NCBI GenBank assembly: GCA_022605955.1
Contig: JAKCOZ010000040.1
Location: 5,838,558 to 5,902,557 of the forward strand
Direction of reading: 5' to 3'
From: Rallus limicola
Lineage: Eukaryota > Chordata > Aves > Gruiformes > Rallidae
Length of the DNA: 64,000 nucleotides
Shown here: piece after piece, positions 45,749 through 56,624 of the stretch
How the letters are laid out: the number at the start of each line of letters is the position of its first letter
Position numbering within the stretch: the stretch's first letter is position 1
Notes under the pieces: model-generated
The model's input: only the letters and a program-made list of their open reading frames with translations
Database searches by the model: none
What the model was told of the DNA's origin: nothing
Made by a program: the position numbers and the translations under genes

Positions 45749-48700
45749 TCAGATCTTGCTGTTCTCCAGGTGTGAGTCGATGTGTTTCACCAGGGCATCG
45801 TCCGGGGGGTACCCGATGGGGAAGGCCAGCTGGCACAGCGGGCAGCTCCGCACCTCCGAGTCCACCGTCTCCAGCAGCAGCTGTGGGGACACAGAGCGGA
45901 GCTGAGCCCCCTGCCCGCTCCCCAGGAGGGGCCACAGCCCCCCTCACCCCACAGCCCACACCCCTCCTCCTTCTTGAGAAGGACCTGGGGGTGCTGGTGG
46001 GTGACAGGGTGGCCATGAGCCAGCAGTGTGTCCTGGGGCTGAGAGAGACAAGGGGATCCTGGGGGCATCAGGAGTGTGGGCAGCAGGTCACAGGAGGGGA
46101 TCCTCCCCCTCTGCTCTGCCCTGCGCAGGCCCCAGCTGGAGTGTTGTGTCCAGTGCTGGGCTCCCTGGGATCAACCAGCCAGGGATCTCCTGGAGAGAGT
46201 CCAGAGGAGGGACAGGGAGATGCTGAAGGGCCTGGAGCATCTCCCCTGGGAGGAAAGGCTGAGGGAGCTGGGGCTGTTCAGCCTGGAGAGGAGAAGACTA
46301 AGGGGGGACCTGATTAATGGTTATCAATATCTGAAGGGTGGGATGCAGGGGGACATGGGCAGCCCCTTCTCAGTGTCTGTGGGGACAGGACAAGGGGCAA
46401 TGGCCTCAAGTTGGAGCACAGGGAGCTCCCCCCCAACCTGGGGAAGAACTTTTCCCCAGTGAGGGTGAGGGAGCCCTGGGCCAGGCTGCCCAGGGGGGTG
46501 TGGAGTCTCCTTCTCTGGAGAGATTCCAGCCCCATCTGGACACCGCCCTGTGTGCCCTGTCCCTGGGACCCTGCTTTGGCAGGGGGTTGGACCTGATGAT
46601 CTCTTGAGGTCCCTTCTCACCCCTGTGATTCTATGATTCCCCAGCATCACCCCAGTGCTGAGTGCAGGCTGGGATGCTGGTCATAAAGCGGGGAAACTGA
46701 GGCAGGCTGTGGGATGACTGCATGATGGGGTGATGGGGGGTGTGTGTCCCTTCTTCTCCCCCTTCTTTTTTCCTCCCCCCCCCCCAAACCCAGCACAAAA
46801 CATCCCCCGGGAGGGGGTGTGTGTGTGTGTGTTGGTGAGGGGGGTCCTGCTTACGTTGATTGAGGGCCAGGACTGTGCGTGCTCCGCCCGGGCGTAGGCA
46901 GCCGCCGTCCGGTGCGCGGCGTCGGCGTCGGGGCTGGGGAAGCCGGCGCAGAAGGATGCGCAGCGGATGGCCCCCGCCTCGGGGCTGGGGGGGCTGGGCA
47001 GCGCCCACTCCTCTTCATCTGAGGACTGCTTCTCGAAGCGGACGTGCTCCTCGAAAGGCTCCCGGGTGCTCAGGGGGGCTCCGGCCGCCGCCGCCCCCCC
47101 CGCCCCGCCAAGGTACACCTCGCCGTAGGGCCGGTGCTTGGGGAGCGTGGAGGCTTCGGGCTGGAGCCAGAGCGAGCGGCTCTGCTGGTACAGGGCCACG
47201 TTGCTCACCTCCGAGTAGCTGCGCCGGCCCTGGAAGCCGGCCTTGATGTGGCGGCTGGAGGGTTTGGCGTAACCCAGCTCCATCCTCTCGCCGGGCAGCC
47301 GGTGCGGCGATGCCAGAGCCGGGGATGGGCAAGGGGCTGGGGCCGGAGACCGGCGCTGCTGGGCGGGCGACTGGTTGGATGGGGGCACCGGGGACCGGCG
47401 CTGCTGGGCAGGGGACTGGCAAGGGCCGGGGGCTGGCGAGCGGCGTTGCTGGGCGGGCGACTGGCTCGGAGGGCCCGGCGAGCGGCGTTGCAAGGCTGGC
47501 GATTGGCACTGGGGTGCGGGCGAGCGCCCCGGCGGAGCGGGCGAGGGGCACTGCGGGGCGGGCGAGCGGCGCTGCGGGGCTGGGGAGTGGCACTGGGAGA
47601 GCGGGGAGTGGCGCTGGGCTGCCAGGAGAAATGGGGAGGGGGCACAGGAGACACCCTCCGTCAGCTCGGCAGGACGGAAGATGCCTCATCCCCCCCCCAC
47701 CCCCGTGTGCATCCTGGATGGGGTGAGATGTGTCTGATGGGGACCCCCACCCAGGGCAGGAGGGATGGGGTGGGATGTGGCTGATGGGGACCCCCACCCC
47801 GGCCAGGAGGGATGGGGTGGGATGTGGCTGATGGGGACCCCCACCCCGGCCAGGAGGGATGGGGTGAGATGTGGCTGATGGGGACCCCCACCCCGGGCAG
47901 GAGGGATGGGGTGGGATGTGGTTGATGGGGACCCCCACCCCGGCCAGGAGGGATGGGGTGGGATGTGGCTGATGGGGACCCCCACCCCGGCCAGGAGGGA
48001 TGGGGTGGGATGTGGCTGATGGGGACCCCCACCCCGGCCAGGAGGGATGGGGTGGGATGTGGCTGATGGGGACCCCCACCCCGGCCAGGAGGGATGGGGT
48101 GGGATGTGGCTGATGGGGACCCCCACCCCGGGCAGGAGGGATGGGGTGGGATGTGGCTGATGGGGACCCCCACCCCCGGCAGGAGGGATGGGGTGGGATG
48201 TGGCTGATGGGGTCCCCCACCCCGGGCAGGAGGGATGGGGTGGGATGTGGCTGATGGGGACCCCCACCCCGGGCAGGAGGGATGGGGTGGGATGTGGCTG
48301 ATGGGGACCCCCACCCCGGCCAGGAGGGATGGGGTGGGATGTGGCTGATGGGGTCCCCCACCCCGGGCAGGAGGGATGCTCTTGGGGATGGATGCAGGAG
48401 CTCAGCATGAAGCCACGCGTGCTCCCCCCACCCTTTGCATCCCAGCCCCATCAGTTGTGGGGTGCCAGCCCCCCCCCTTACCCCCATTGAGGCTCTTGTC
48501 CTGCAGCAGGGAGCGGAGGATCTGGCTCTGCAGGGAGCTGAGGTTCCTCAGCCGGCACAGCTCCTCCGTCAGCTCCGTGTAGGCCAGCGCCAGGTTCACC
48601 CTGCAGCAGGGGACAGAGGGTCACTGAGGGGGAAACAACCCTTCTCCTTTACTTTGGGGACACCCCCCTCCCCCCCCAAACTGACATGTTGTGGGACATG

Positions 48701-51700
48701 CCCCAAATTCAAGTTCTCAACCCCAAAAGTTGTGGGCAGAGCATCCCCCAGCATCACACCCACGTGCAGCCAGGAGCGGGGGGGATGTGGGTGCTGTGCT
48801 CCCCCCACACACACCCACTTCACACACACACCCCCCCCCCCCCCCTCCCCCCTCACTCCCAGCTCCTGGACACCCTGCCAAAGTCATCAATTCTTCCCCC
48901 AACTTGGGTGTCACTTCTCCAAACCCTGTTCTCTGCGGTGATGCGAAGGGAGAAGCCGTCACCCATGGGCCCTGCGGGGCTTTTTGGGGGGGGTGTGGGG
49001 GGTGTGACAATGGGGGGGGGAACACACGACACCTCGACGTGTCCTCTCTGTGTGGAGAGTTCAGCTGAACCGTTGTGACACCCCTGGGGACCCAGGGAGA
49101 TGCTGCTTGTAACAGCAGCCGACAGGTCTGGCCCCGCCGCCCTCCTTCAGAGCAGGGGGTGAAGGGGGGGGGGGGGGAAAGGGGGAGGGAAAGGAGAGGG
49201 GGGAAGGAAAGAGGGAAGGAGGAAGTAGGAAGAGAAGGGAGAGAGGGAAAAAGAAGGAAAGAAAAAATAGGAAAAGTAGGAAAAAGTGGGAGAAGAGGAA
49301 GCAGGAGGGAAAAGAAGTGAGAGAAGAAGAGGAAAAGGAAGGGAAAGGGAGAAAGGGCCCCCCACTCCCCTCCCCCCAACCAGCTGGGTCCCCACATCAT
49401 GTCCCTGTCACCCTGCCAGGACACCAGCACCCAGGGCACAACTGTCCCCAAGCCCCCCACCCCAAAGGCTCCCACCCCTCGTGCCTCAGTTTCCCCTCTG
49501 AGGCCTAATTTGTCATCAGAGCACAGGACCCCCCGACCTCCCCCCGGGTGGTTCCGCTCCCTAAAACAGGGAGGGGGGAGGGAGGGTGCTGTTTCCCAGC
49601 TCCCACAGCCCAAGCACTGGATTTTGGCTGCTCCCCATCCCCATCCCCATCCTCATCCCATCCCCATCCCATCCCATCCCCATCCCATCCCCATCCCCAT
49701 CCCATCCCATCCCCATCCCATCCCCATCCCCATCCCCATCCCATCCCATCCCCATCCCCATCCCATCCCATCCCCATCCCATCCCATCCCATCCCATCCC
49801 ATCCCATCCCATCCCATCCCCATCCCATCCCATCCCATCCCCATCCCCATCCCACACCCATCCCATCCCATCCCATCCACCAGGGCAAACAGCCAGAACC
49901 TCAGAAAATCCCAACCCAGAAAAGGATGAAACCAAGAAAAGAAACAAAAAAACACGAAAAAAAAGTGGGTGGGGGGTGGGAGTGAGTGTGGGGGGTGTTT
50001 TTGGAGGGACCCCCCTGTGCCTGTGCTGACTAATTCGGCAAAAGGCAGCCAGAAACAATCACCCAGAGATGGAAAGAGGCGATAAGGCACCTTTCACACC
50101 CAAAAATAACCCGGGGGGGAGAGGAGCAGGTTACCAAAACCAGCTGGATTTACAAGAAAAGGCCCAGGGAGGGGGGGGGGGGGGGAGGAGGGGGACAAAG
50201 GCTGAACCTGGGGAAGGAGGGGAAAGTGCCCCCAGGGCTGGGGGTGAGGGGTGTGGAGAGGGGCCGTGCCTCAGCTTCCCCACACTGAGCATGGAAAAGA
50301 GGGTTGGGGAGGTGGGGAATGGGATGGGGATGGGGATGGGATGGGGATGGGATGGGGATGGGGATGGGATGGGGATGGGGATGGGGATGGGGATGGGGAT
50401 GGAGATGGGATGGGGATGGGGATGGGGATGGGGATGGGATGGGGATGGGATGGGGATGGGGATGGGATGGGATGGGGATGGGATGGGATGGGGATGGGGA
50501 TGGGGATGGGATGAGGATGGGGATGGAATGGGATGGGGATGGAGACCCCAAGGGACCCCGAGGGACCCCTCCCCGGTGCCGGTACCGCGGCCGAGCCGGG
50601 CGAGGGGCAGCCGGAGGCACGGAGCAGCCGGGCAGGGCTGGTGTGGCTGTGCCACGGCTGGACGGAGGCTGCAGGGCGCTGTACAGCCCTGCACAGGGCT
50701 GGGGGGGGTGGTACAGTGCCACACAGTGCCCTGTGGAGCTGTGTGTGACTGTACAGGGACATACACTGCTCTACAGTGACGGCACAGTGCTGCACGGTGA
50801 CTACACAGTGTACAGTGTACAGTGCCACAGTGTGCTGTATGGTGACAGTACAGTGTACAGTGTGCCGTATGGTGACAGTACAGTGCCACAGTGTGCTGTA
50901 GAGGGACAGCACGGTGCCGCAGGGTGCTATAGGGTGCCGCAGGGTGCCGCAGGGTGCTGTAGGGTGCTATAGGGTGCTATAGGGTGCCGCAGGGTGCTAT
51001 AGGGTGCTGCAGGGTTCTGTAGGGTGCTATAGGGTGCTATAGGGTGCTATAGGGTGCCGCAGGGTGCCGCAGGGTGCCTGCCCAGCGCGGCTCGGCAGCC
51101 ACAGCCCGTCAGTGCCCTCTGGAGGCAGCGCCACTCGCCCGGACCGTGCCGGGTGCCGGGCTGCGGCCGCCCCCTGCCCGGAGCCCGACAGCCCCGGGGC
51201 GCAGCGGGTGCTTTTGGGGTGCGGGAGCCCTGCAGCAGCACCCCAGTGAGGACGAGCCCCTGCGGACCCTGCTCGGAGGGGTCCCCATGTGGCCCCTACT
51301 TCCCCCCCTCCCCCCCATCCATCCCCCAGCCCTCGCCCCAGTTCCACCCGCGGCACTTACTGGTCGTCTCCCACCTTCTTCACCCAAGCCATGTCCCGCT
51401 CCGACTGCTCCTGGGAAGAGCCAGACACCCCGTCGGCACCCGGACCCCCTCCCCCAACCCAGCGGGGAGGTGTAGGGGGGGGAGGGGAGGGGTGACCCCG
51501 CACAGCCAGGCCCTGCCCCGTACCTGCTCCCGGGTGTCCTGCAGATGCTTCAGCTCTGCCTGCAGCCGCTCACACTCCGCCTTGAGATGCTCCTCGCGGT
51601 GCTGGGCACGCTGGTTCTCCTGCCGTGCTGCCTCCAGCTCAGCCTCCAGCCCCCGGCTCTGCCAGCCCCCCGCACGCTCCAGCACTGCGGGCAGGGCACG

Positions 51701-53054
51701 GCTCAGCCCCCCCAACCCCCTCTTCCCCCTCCCCAAACCCTCCCCAGCCCAGCATGGAGCTGCCAGGGATGGGGGTCCTGGAGGAAGGGTCCCACAGCGT
51801 GGAGAGTATAGAATGGGGTAGTGTGGGGAGGGGGGTGTGTGTCTCACCGTGGGTCAGGCTGGGGTTGGGGTGCAGGGTGAGGAAAGGCACCTCCTGGCCC
51901 GGTAACGGGGTGCCCAGCCCAGGGAAGGTGCTGCCATCACGCTGCCTCAGCTGCTGCTCCAGGCTCCGGATGCGGCTCAGGTGGGTCTCAACCAGCGCCC
52001 TCTGCCCAGGGAGAACGGGGAGAGGGCTGAAGCCTGCCAGCATCACACCCCCTCCCTGGGGGGCATTCATCCTGCCCCCCAGCAGATACGGTGCTCAGGG
52101 AACCCATGGAGCTGGTGGCCATCCCGGCAGGGTGATGGGGGAATGTCCCCAGCACGTCTCCAGCCCAGAAGAAGGTGGCTTGGGGGGGGGGGGGGGGGGC
52201 AGAGCATCGGATGGGGTGATGTAAGGTGGCGATGCCAGCTTGACCCCACGCTGGGATGGGGGAGCCGGGAGCATCCCTCGGCACGGTGGGAGAAGGGATA
52301 AAGCCCCTACGACCCCCAAGACTGCCATAATGGGGGTGAGCAGCTACAGCCCCCCGCCAGCCCGACACCCTCAGCGCATCCTGGCAGTGACCCCGCTGTC
52401 CCCAGGTCCCCAGTGGCACCCACCATCTCCCCCAGCTCGCTCTCCAGGTCAGCCTTCTCCACGCAGAGCTTCTCATAGGCTTGGATCATCTCCTCCAGCT
52501 GCTCCTCCCGCTCTTTGCTCTTCTGCAGCTGTGGGGGAGGCAGGAGGGGGTGGGTGGGCGGCTTGGGGAACCCCTTCCCCGTGTCCCCCCTGCTCCCACA
52601 GGGCCCCCCTCCCTCACTCACCTCGTGCTGGAACTGGTTGAGCTGCTGCTGCAGCGACGCCTTCTCGCTCTTGAGCAGCGACGTCTCCTTGGCCTCGTAG
52701 AGGGAGAAGATGTGCTCCTCCCCAAACTCGCCGATCAGCGGGTACTGCAGGCAGGGGGGTCCCCAGGTCACCTCTCACCCCCTCCCCAGCACGCCACACC
52801 CCCTCCCCTTTCCAAGGCCCCTGGTCCCTCACCTTGACCTCGTACACCTTGAGCCGGCGCTTGAGCGTGGAGTTCTCCCTCTCCAGCCCCGTCAGCCGGT
52901 TCTTGATGTCATCGTAGGCGGTGATGAGGGCGAAGTGGGAGGCCGAGCACATCTCACCGGACAGGTCGGTGTTGGGGCTGTCCAGCCAGTCCTCATCCGG
53001 CCCCAGCGCCTCCTGCGTCAGGATGCTGATGTCGTCCTCGAACATGGAGTCCAT
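45749..53054 (-). CDS. TBKBP1: TBK1-binding protein 1 / SINTBAD (9 coding exons, 609 aa)
   Basis: Coding exons: 53054-52833, 52744-52622, 52528-52424, 52001-51848, 51684-51524, 51410-51361, 48600-48482, 47618-46855 and 45880-45749; human is about 615 aa. The N-terminal coiled coil covers about residues 55-250 ([60 protein letters not shown]). Then comes the segment [29 protein letters not shown], corresponding to the TBK1/IKKe-binding region of the TANK/NAP1/SINTBAD family. A QRRSP-rich Pro/Ser domain follows, then [13 protein letters not shown], and a C-terminal zinc finger [12 protein letters not shown] with [12 protein letters not shown]. One extra Pro (YPPDD) is seen in the finger compared with the mammalian form I recall. 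The product scaffolds TBK1 in innate signalling (family knowledge). An acceptor seven bases before the ATG (53061) implies an untranslated first exon. Confidence 0.95.
45970..46637 (+). mobile_element. CR1 LINE 3' fragment with reverse-transcriptase C-terminal relic
   Basis: About 670 bp in the last intron of TBKBP1, antisense to the gene. The plus strand encodes recognisable CR1 ORF2 tail words in shifting frames ([61 protein letters not shown]). It ends in the CR1 3' UTR with GGTTGGACCTGATGATCTC and TTCTATGATTC. Frameshifts and the 5' truncation mean it is dead. Confidence 0.97.
47734..48375 (-). repeat. 47-bp minisatellite in TBKBP1 intron 8, about 14 copies
   Basis: Exact 47-bp period. 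Each plus-strand unit begins CTGATGGGGACCCCCACCCC and includes GGCAGGAGGGATGGGGTGGG. Starts are at 47734 + 47n, up to 48345. Copies differ at one or two sites (CCGGCC or CCGGGC; GGGGAC or GGGGTC). It occupies most of the intron between coding exons 7 and 8, and can look like an 18-residue protein repeat on the minus strand. Confidence 0.97.
49150..49352 (+). repeat. Polypurine tract (GGGAAGGAAAGA) in TBKBP1 intron 7
   Basis: About 200 bp of almost uninterrupted purines on the plus strand: a G run, then GGGAAAGGGGGAGGGAAAGG, then AAAGAAGGAAAGAAAAAATAGG. Such mirror-like tracts can form H-DNA triplexes. Confidence 0.9.
49633..49880 (-). repeat. CCCAT/CCCCAT array (G strand on minus) in TBKBP1 intron
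   Basis: Some 45 units of ATCCC/ATCCCC on the plus strand, so the TBKBP1 transcript carries the GGGAU/GGGGAU strand. It is the same satellite as at 16.4 kb but inverted, and lies 430 bp from an oppositely oriented copy at 50314-50543 in the same intron. Confidence 0.96.
50314..50543 (+). repeat. GGGAT/GGGGAT array in TBKBP1 intron
   Basis: About 40 units, G strand on plus, so the transcript carries the C-rich complement. Together with the 49.6 kb array it makes an inverted-repeat pair inside the intron between coding exons 6 and 7. Confidence 0.96.
50700..51075 (+). repeat. ACAGTGTACAGTG and GGGTGCTATAGGGTGCCGCA repeats
   Basis: A degenerate 12-15 bp ACAGTG(C/T)ACAGTG repeat (50720-50900) passes into about fifteen copies of the decamer AGGGTGCTAT/AGGGTGCCGC (50915-51075). 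Intronic in TBKBP1. Confidence 0.88.
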
Positions 53055-53067
53055 GTCCTGCCTGGGG

Positions 53068-53102
53068 GACGGACGGACGGACGGACAGACAGACAGACAG
53101 AC
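53068..53102. repeat. GGAC/AGAC tetranucleotide tract beside the first coding exon of TBKBP1
   Basis: GGACGGACGGACGGAC then AGACAGACAGACAGAC. On the transcript strand it reads TCTG/TCCG and is the polypyrimidine tract for the acceptor of the start-codon exon at 53061. Confidence 0.85.
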
Positions 53103-53950
53103 ACCGGTGACCCTATGGCCTCGCTCCCCGGGATGAGCACACCAGCTGCAGCCCGAAGATGCTGGAGGAGTCTGGGGTGTGGGGTCCAGGGTGCAGGACC
53201 CGGCCACCTTCCCTCCCCACCCTGAGCCTGGGGATGGGCTGGGGGCTGCGGGAGCTCAGCGGGTCCCACTGCCCGAGGGTGATGGAGGAAGAACGGTCCC
53301 AGGAGCCGCCATCGGCAGCGGCTCCAACCCTGCAGCATCCCCGGGGCGATGGGGGGGACACCGGCCAGGCGATCGCTTCCACCCCCACCTTGGGAAAGGG
53401 GGGAGGAGACAGGGGTGCCGACAGCCCCCCCCCCTGCCCCGGACAAGGGGCAGCACAGAACATCCCCGGCAGAGCATCCCGGATGGGACACGGTGACTTT
53501 CCCCACGTCCCCCCCGGGAGTGAAGCCCAGAAATAGCGGCCGGTGCCGGTGCCGCCCGCCCCGTGCCGCACGCGAGCGGCTTCCCGGTCCCCCCCCCCCC
53601 CCTTCCCCCCCCTTCCCGCCTCCGCAGCGGCACGCAGCCCGCACCGTGCCCTATATACCGGCACTGCCGCTCACCCCCCCGGGGAGACACCTGCATCACC
53701 CCCCAAACCCGCCCCGGGGAGGGGAGGGGGGAGGGGGGGGGCCTGATCACGCCCATCCCGCTCGGCCCCACGCCCGGTGCCACCGGCTCTTGACCCCGGC
53801 TGAGGGTTTGGAGCGGCTGAGGGTCCCGCGGCTCCCGGGCTGCTTGGTGCAGCCGGCACGGGGAACGCACCTCGAGGAGGTTTTGGGAGCGGGGCTGAGC
53901 CCCAGCCTCATGTGCGGGGATGTGGCCCCACCGGTAGCATCCCCACCCCC

Positions 53951-54388
53951 CTCCATCCCATCCTATCCCATCCCATCCCATCCCCATCCCATCCCATCCC
54001 ATCCCCATCTCTATCCTATCCTATCCCATCCTATCCCCATCCCATCCCTATCCCCATCCCTATCCTATCCTATCCCATCCCATCCCCATCTCTATCCTAT
54101 CTCATCCCATCCCCATCCCATCCCATCCCCATCCCTATCCTATCCCATCCCCATCTCTATCCTTTCCTATCCCATCCTATCCCCATCCCATCCCCATCCC
54201 ATCCCATCCCCATCCCATCCCCATCCCCATCCCCATCCCATCCCATCCCATCCCATCCCATCCCCATCCCATTCCATCCCCATCCCCATCCCATCCCATC
54301 CCATCCCCATCCCCATCCCATCCCATCCCATCCCTATCCCTATCCCTATCCCATCCCATCCCCATCCCATCCCATCCCATCCCATCCA
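53951..54388 (-). repeat. Long CCCAT/CCCCAT/CCTAT array in TBKBP1 intron 1
   Basis: Roughly 80 units over 440 bp, the longest array in the window. The left half carries CTAT variants (TCTATCCTATCC) in a higher-order pattern of about 60-70 bp; the right half is purer. G strand on minus, i.e. on the transcript. Confidence 0.96.
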
Positions 54389-55451
54389 GGGACCCCGTGG
54401 GCAGTGGGGTGGCCGCCAGCCGTGTGCAGCGTCACCGGCTCTGGAGCCACCCGGGAGCCACGGGCACACGAATAATTCATGGGGACAAGGCGGGAGATGA
54501 GGAGAGTTCTGCAGGGACACGGGGAGGGGACAGCACAGCCCCCCCCCTCCCCCCCCCCCGAGCCAAATCAGGGGACAGCACAGCCCCCCCATCACCCCCA
54601 GACCCGCGCTGTCCTGGGGGACAGACCCCCCAGCTCTGCTGCAGCTGCACGACCATCTGTTGGGATGAGGAGCCCCTAGCAACAGGACCCCTCCTCTGTC
54701 CCCTCCTCCCCGACCACCTTAAATGCCCCCTCCATGGGGCAGCGATGGAGGGATGGGGCGCTCGGGACCCACCTCTGCTCAGGCAGGGAGGGCACCGTCA
54801 TCACCCCCCTTGGGGAAACTGAGGCACCCCCACAAGCCGAGACATGACTCCTCAAGTCCCTGGTGACCTCCTCAAAGCAGGACCCCAGGAGTTCTGGGGC
54901 CGGTGAGTCCCCAGATCCCTGCCCAGACCCTGCCTGAGGGTTCTGGGAGCACCATGCAGGTGCCCCTGGCACTGAGCAGGGACAGCACCCTCTCCTTCCT
55001 TGACACCTGCAGCAGCTCTGCACCCACAGCCCAGCCTGAAGTCCCCTGGCTTGGCCCTTCTTCTCCCTGCCCCGTGCCTCAGTTTCCCCATCTGTACCAT
55101 AGGGTGAGACCTGCCTTGCAGCGGGCCCCGGGCGCGGGGCGAGGTGGTGCAGGCTGGGCAGGGCTGCGGCGCAGGCACGCGTGGCTCAGGCGTGGGCAGC
55201 GAGCCGCGGTGGGCAGGTGCTGGGGAGCTCAGCCGCCAGAGGGTCGGTGGGAGACGGCAGCGCTGTCATTAGGTTCCAGGGGTAACGGCAGACGTCGGCA
55301 CAGCCCCGCTCCGGCTGCGCCCCCTCCACGTTCCCAGCGGGCGGCCCCTCCTGGAGGCCTAAACCGGGCTTTAAAGAGAGGAGAAAACAGGGCTGCAGCT
55401 CCCCAGCCCTGGGACTCTGACCGAGGGTTCAGCCAGCTCAGCGGGTCTGTG

Positions 55452-55782
55452 TGGGGATGGGGATGGGGATGGGGATGGGGATGGGGATGGGGATGGGGTC
55501 AGGAATGGGGATGGGATGGGGATGGGAATGGGGACGGGAATGGGGACGGGGATGGGAATGGGGATGGGAATGGGGATGGGGACAGGAATGGGAATGAGGA
55601 TGGGAATGAGGATGGGGATGGGAACGGGGATGGGGACAGGAATGGGGATGGGGATGGGAATGAGGATGGGGATGGGAATGGGGATGCGAACGGGGATGGG
55701 GACAGGAATGGGGATGGGGATGGGAATGGGGATCGTGATGGGGATGGGGATGGGAATGGGAATGAGGACGGGGACAGGGGGT
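55452..55782 (+). repeat. GGGGAT/GGGAAT array in TBKBP1 intron 1
   Basis: About 55 hexamers, beginning with pure GGGGAT, then mixing GGGAAT, GGGGAC and GAGGAT variants. G strand on plus, opposite to the 53.95 kb array. Confidence 0.95.
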
Positions 55783-56399
55783 GCTGGGCAGTGGATGCTG
55801 CAGGGCCGCTGGCACCCAGCTGGCACTTGGGGAGAGGCCCCATGCAGCTGCCCCCCACCCCCCAGCCCGGCTTTGGGGGGGCGTGGGGGGGATGCACTTG
55901 GTAGAAGCGAGCTCCAGGCAGCTCTGCACCCCCCCCACCCCAGCCCCCTGCCCCCTGCCCCGAGCCTCGGGGGGCTGCGGCCGGGACCCCCCATTGCTCT
56001 GACCTCCCTGGGCGCGTTCCCCGCTGCTGGGGGGGGGAGGGGGGATGCGCGGGGGGGCCGGGGGGGGGGGGGCTGGACACGGCCCCGAGTGACCGTGCGT
56101 GCAAAGGGGGCGTGCAACGGGACCGACCCCCGGAGCGGAGAACGGACCGGTGGGTGAGCCCGGGCGGGGGGTCGCGGCACCGGCGGGAGGGGCGGGGGGA
56201 AGGGGGGAAGAAGGGAGAAAGGAGTCCGGCCTGCGGCGGCCCCGGAGTCTCCGGTAACCGCTCCCCCATCTTCCGAGCGCCCCCCGGCCCGGCCCGGCCG
56301 GGGGCTTCTCGCCGCCCCTCCCGCCCCCAGCCCGGTACCGCACCGCGACGGGGGTCTCCGGGCAGGGAACGGGGCCGGAGCCGGGATCGGAGCGGCAGG

Positions 56400-56535
56400 A
56401 GGAGTCCGAGGCGGAGCCGGGGATGGGGATGGAGCCCGGGATGGGGATGGAGCCGGGGATGGAGCCGGGGATGGAGCCGCGGGCGGCGGGGGGAGATGGG
56501 GATGGAGGTGGGATGGGGATGGAGCCGCCACGGGG
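56400..56535 (+). repeat. GGGGATGGAGCCGGGGATGG repeat near the TBKBP1 promoter
   Basis: Short array of a 12-18 bp GGGGATGGAGCC unit within the CpG island, interrupted by single-copy CpG-rich sequence. Confidence 0.8.
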
Positions 56536-56624
56536 CCGGAGACAGGCCCGGATAGGGCGGGGGCAGCCCAGATCCCCCCCCCACACACACCCCTCCCCGG
56601 CCCCGGCCCAGGCCCCGCACTCAC

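Noticed and set aside
47734..48375. Regular 47-bp repeats resembling a CRISPR array
   Set aside because: There are no unique spacers (the repeat fills the whole period), no cas genes and a eukaryotic intron context. It is a minisatellite.
47015..48487. Long minus-strand frame with an 18-residue repeat ([20 protein letters not shown])
   Set aside because: The left end is the true TBKBP1 exon 8, but the rest reads the 47-bp intronic minisatellite past the acceptor at 47618. The repeat peptide is not part of the protein.
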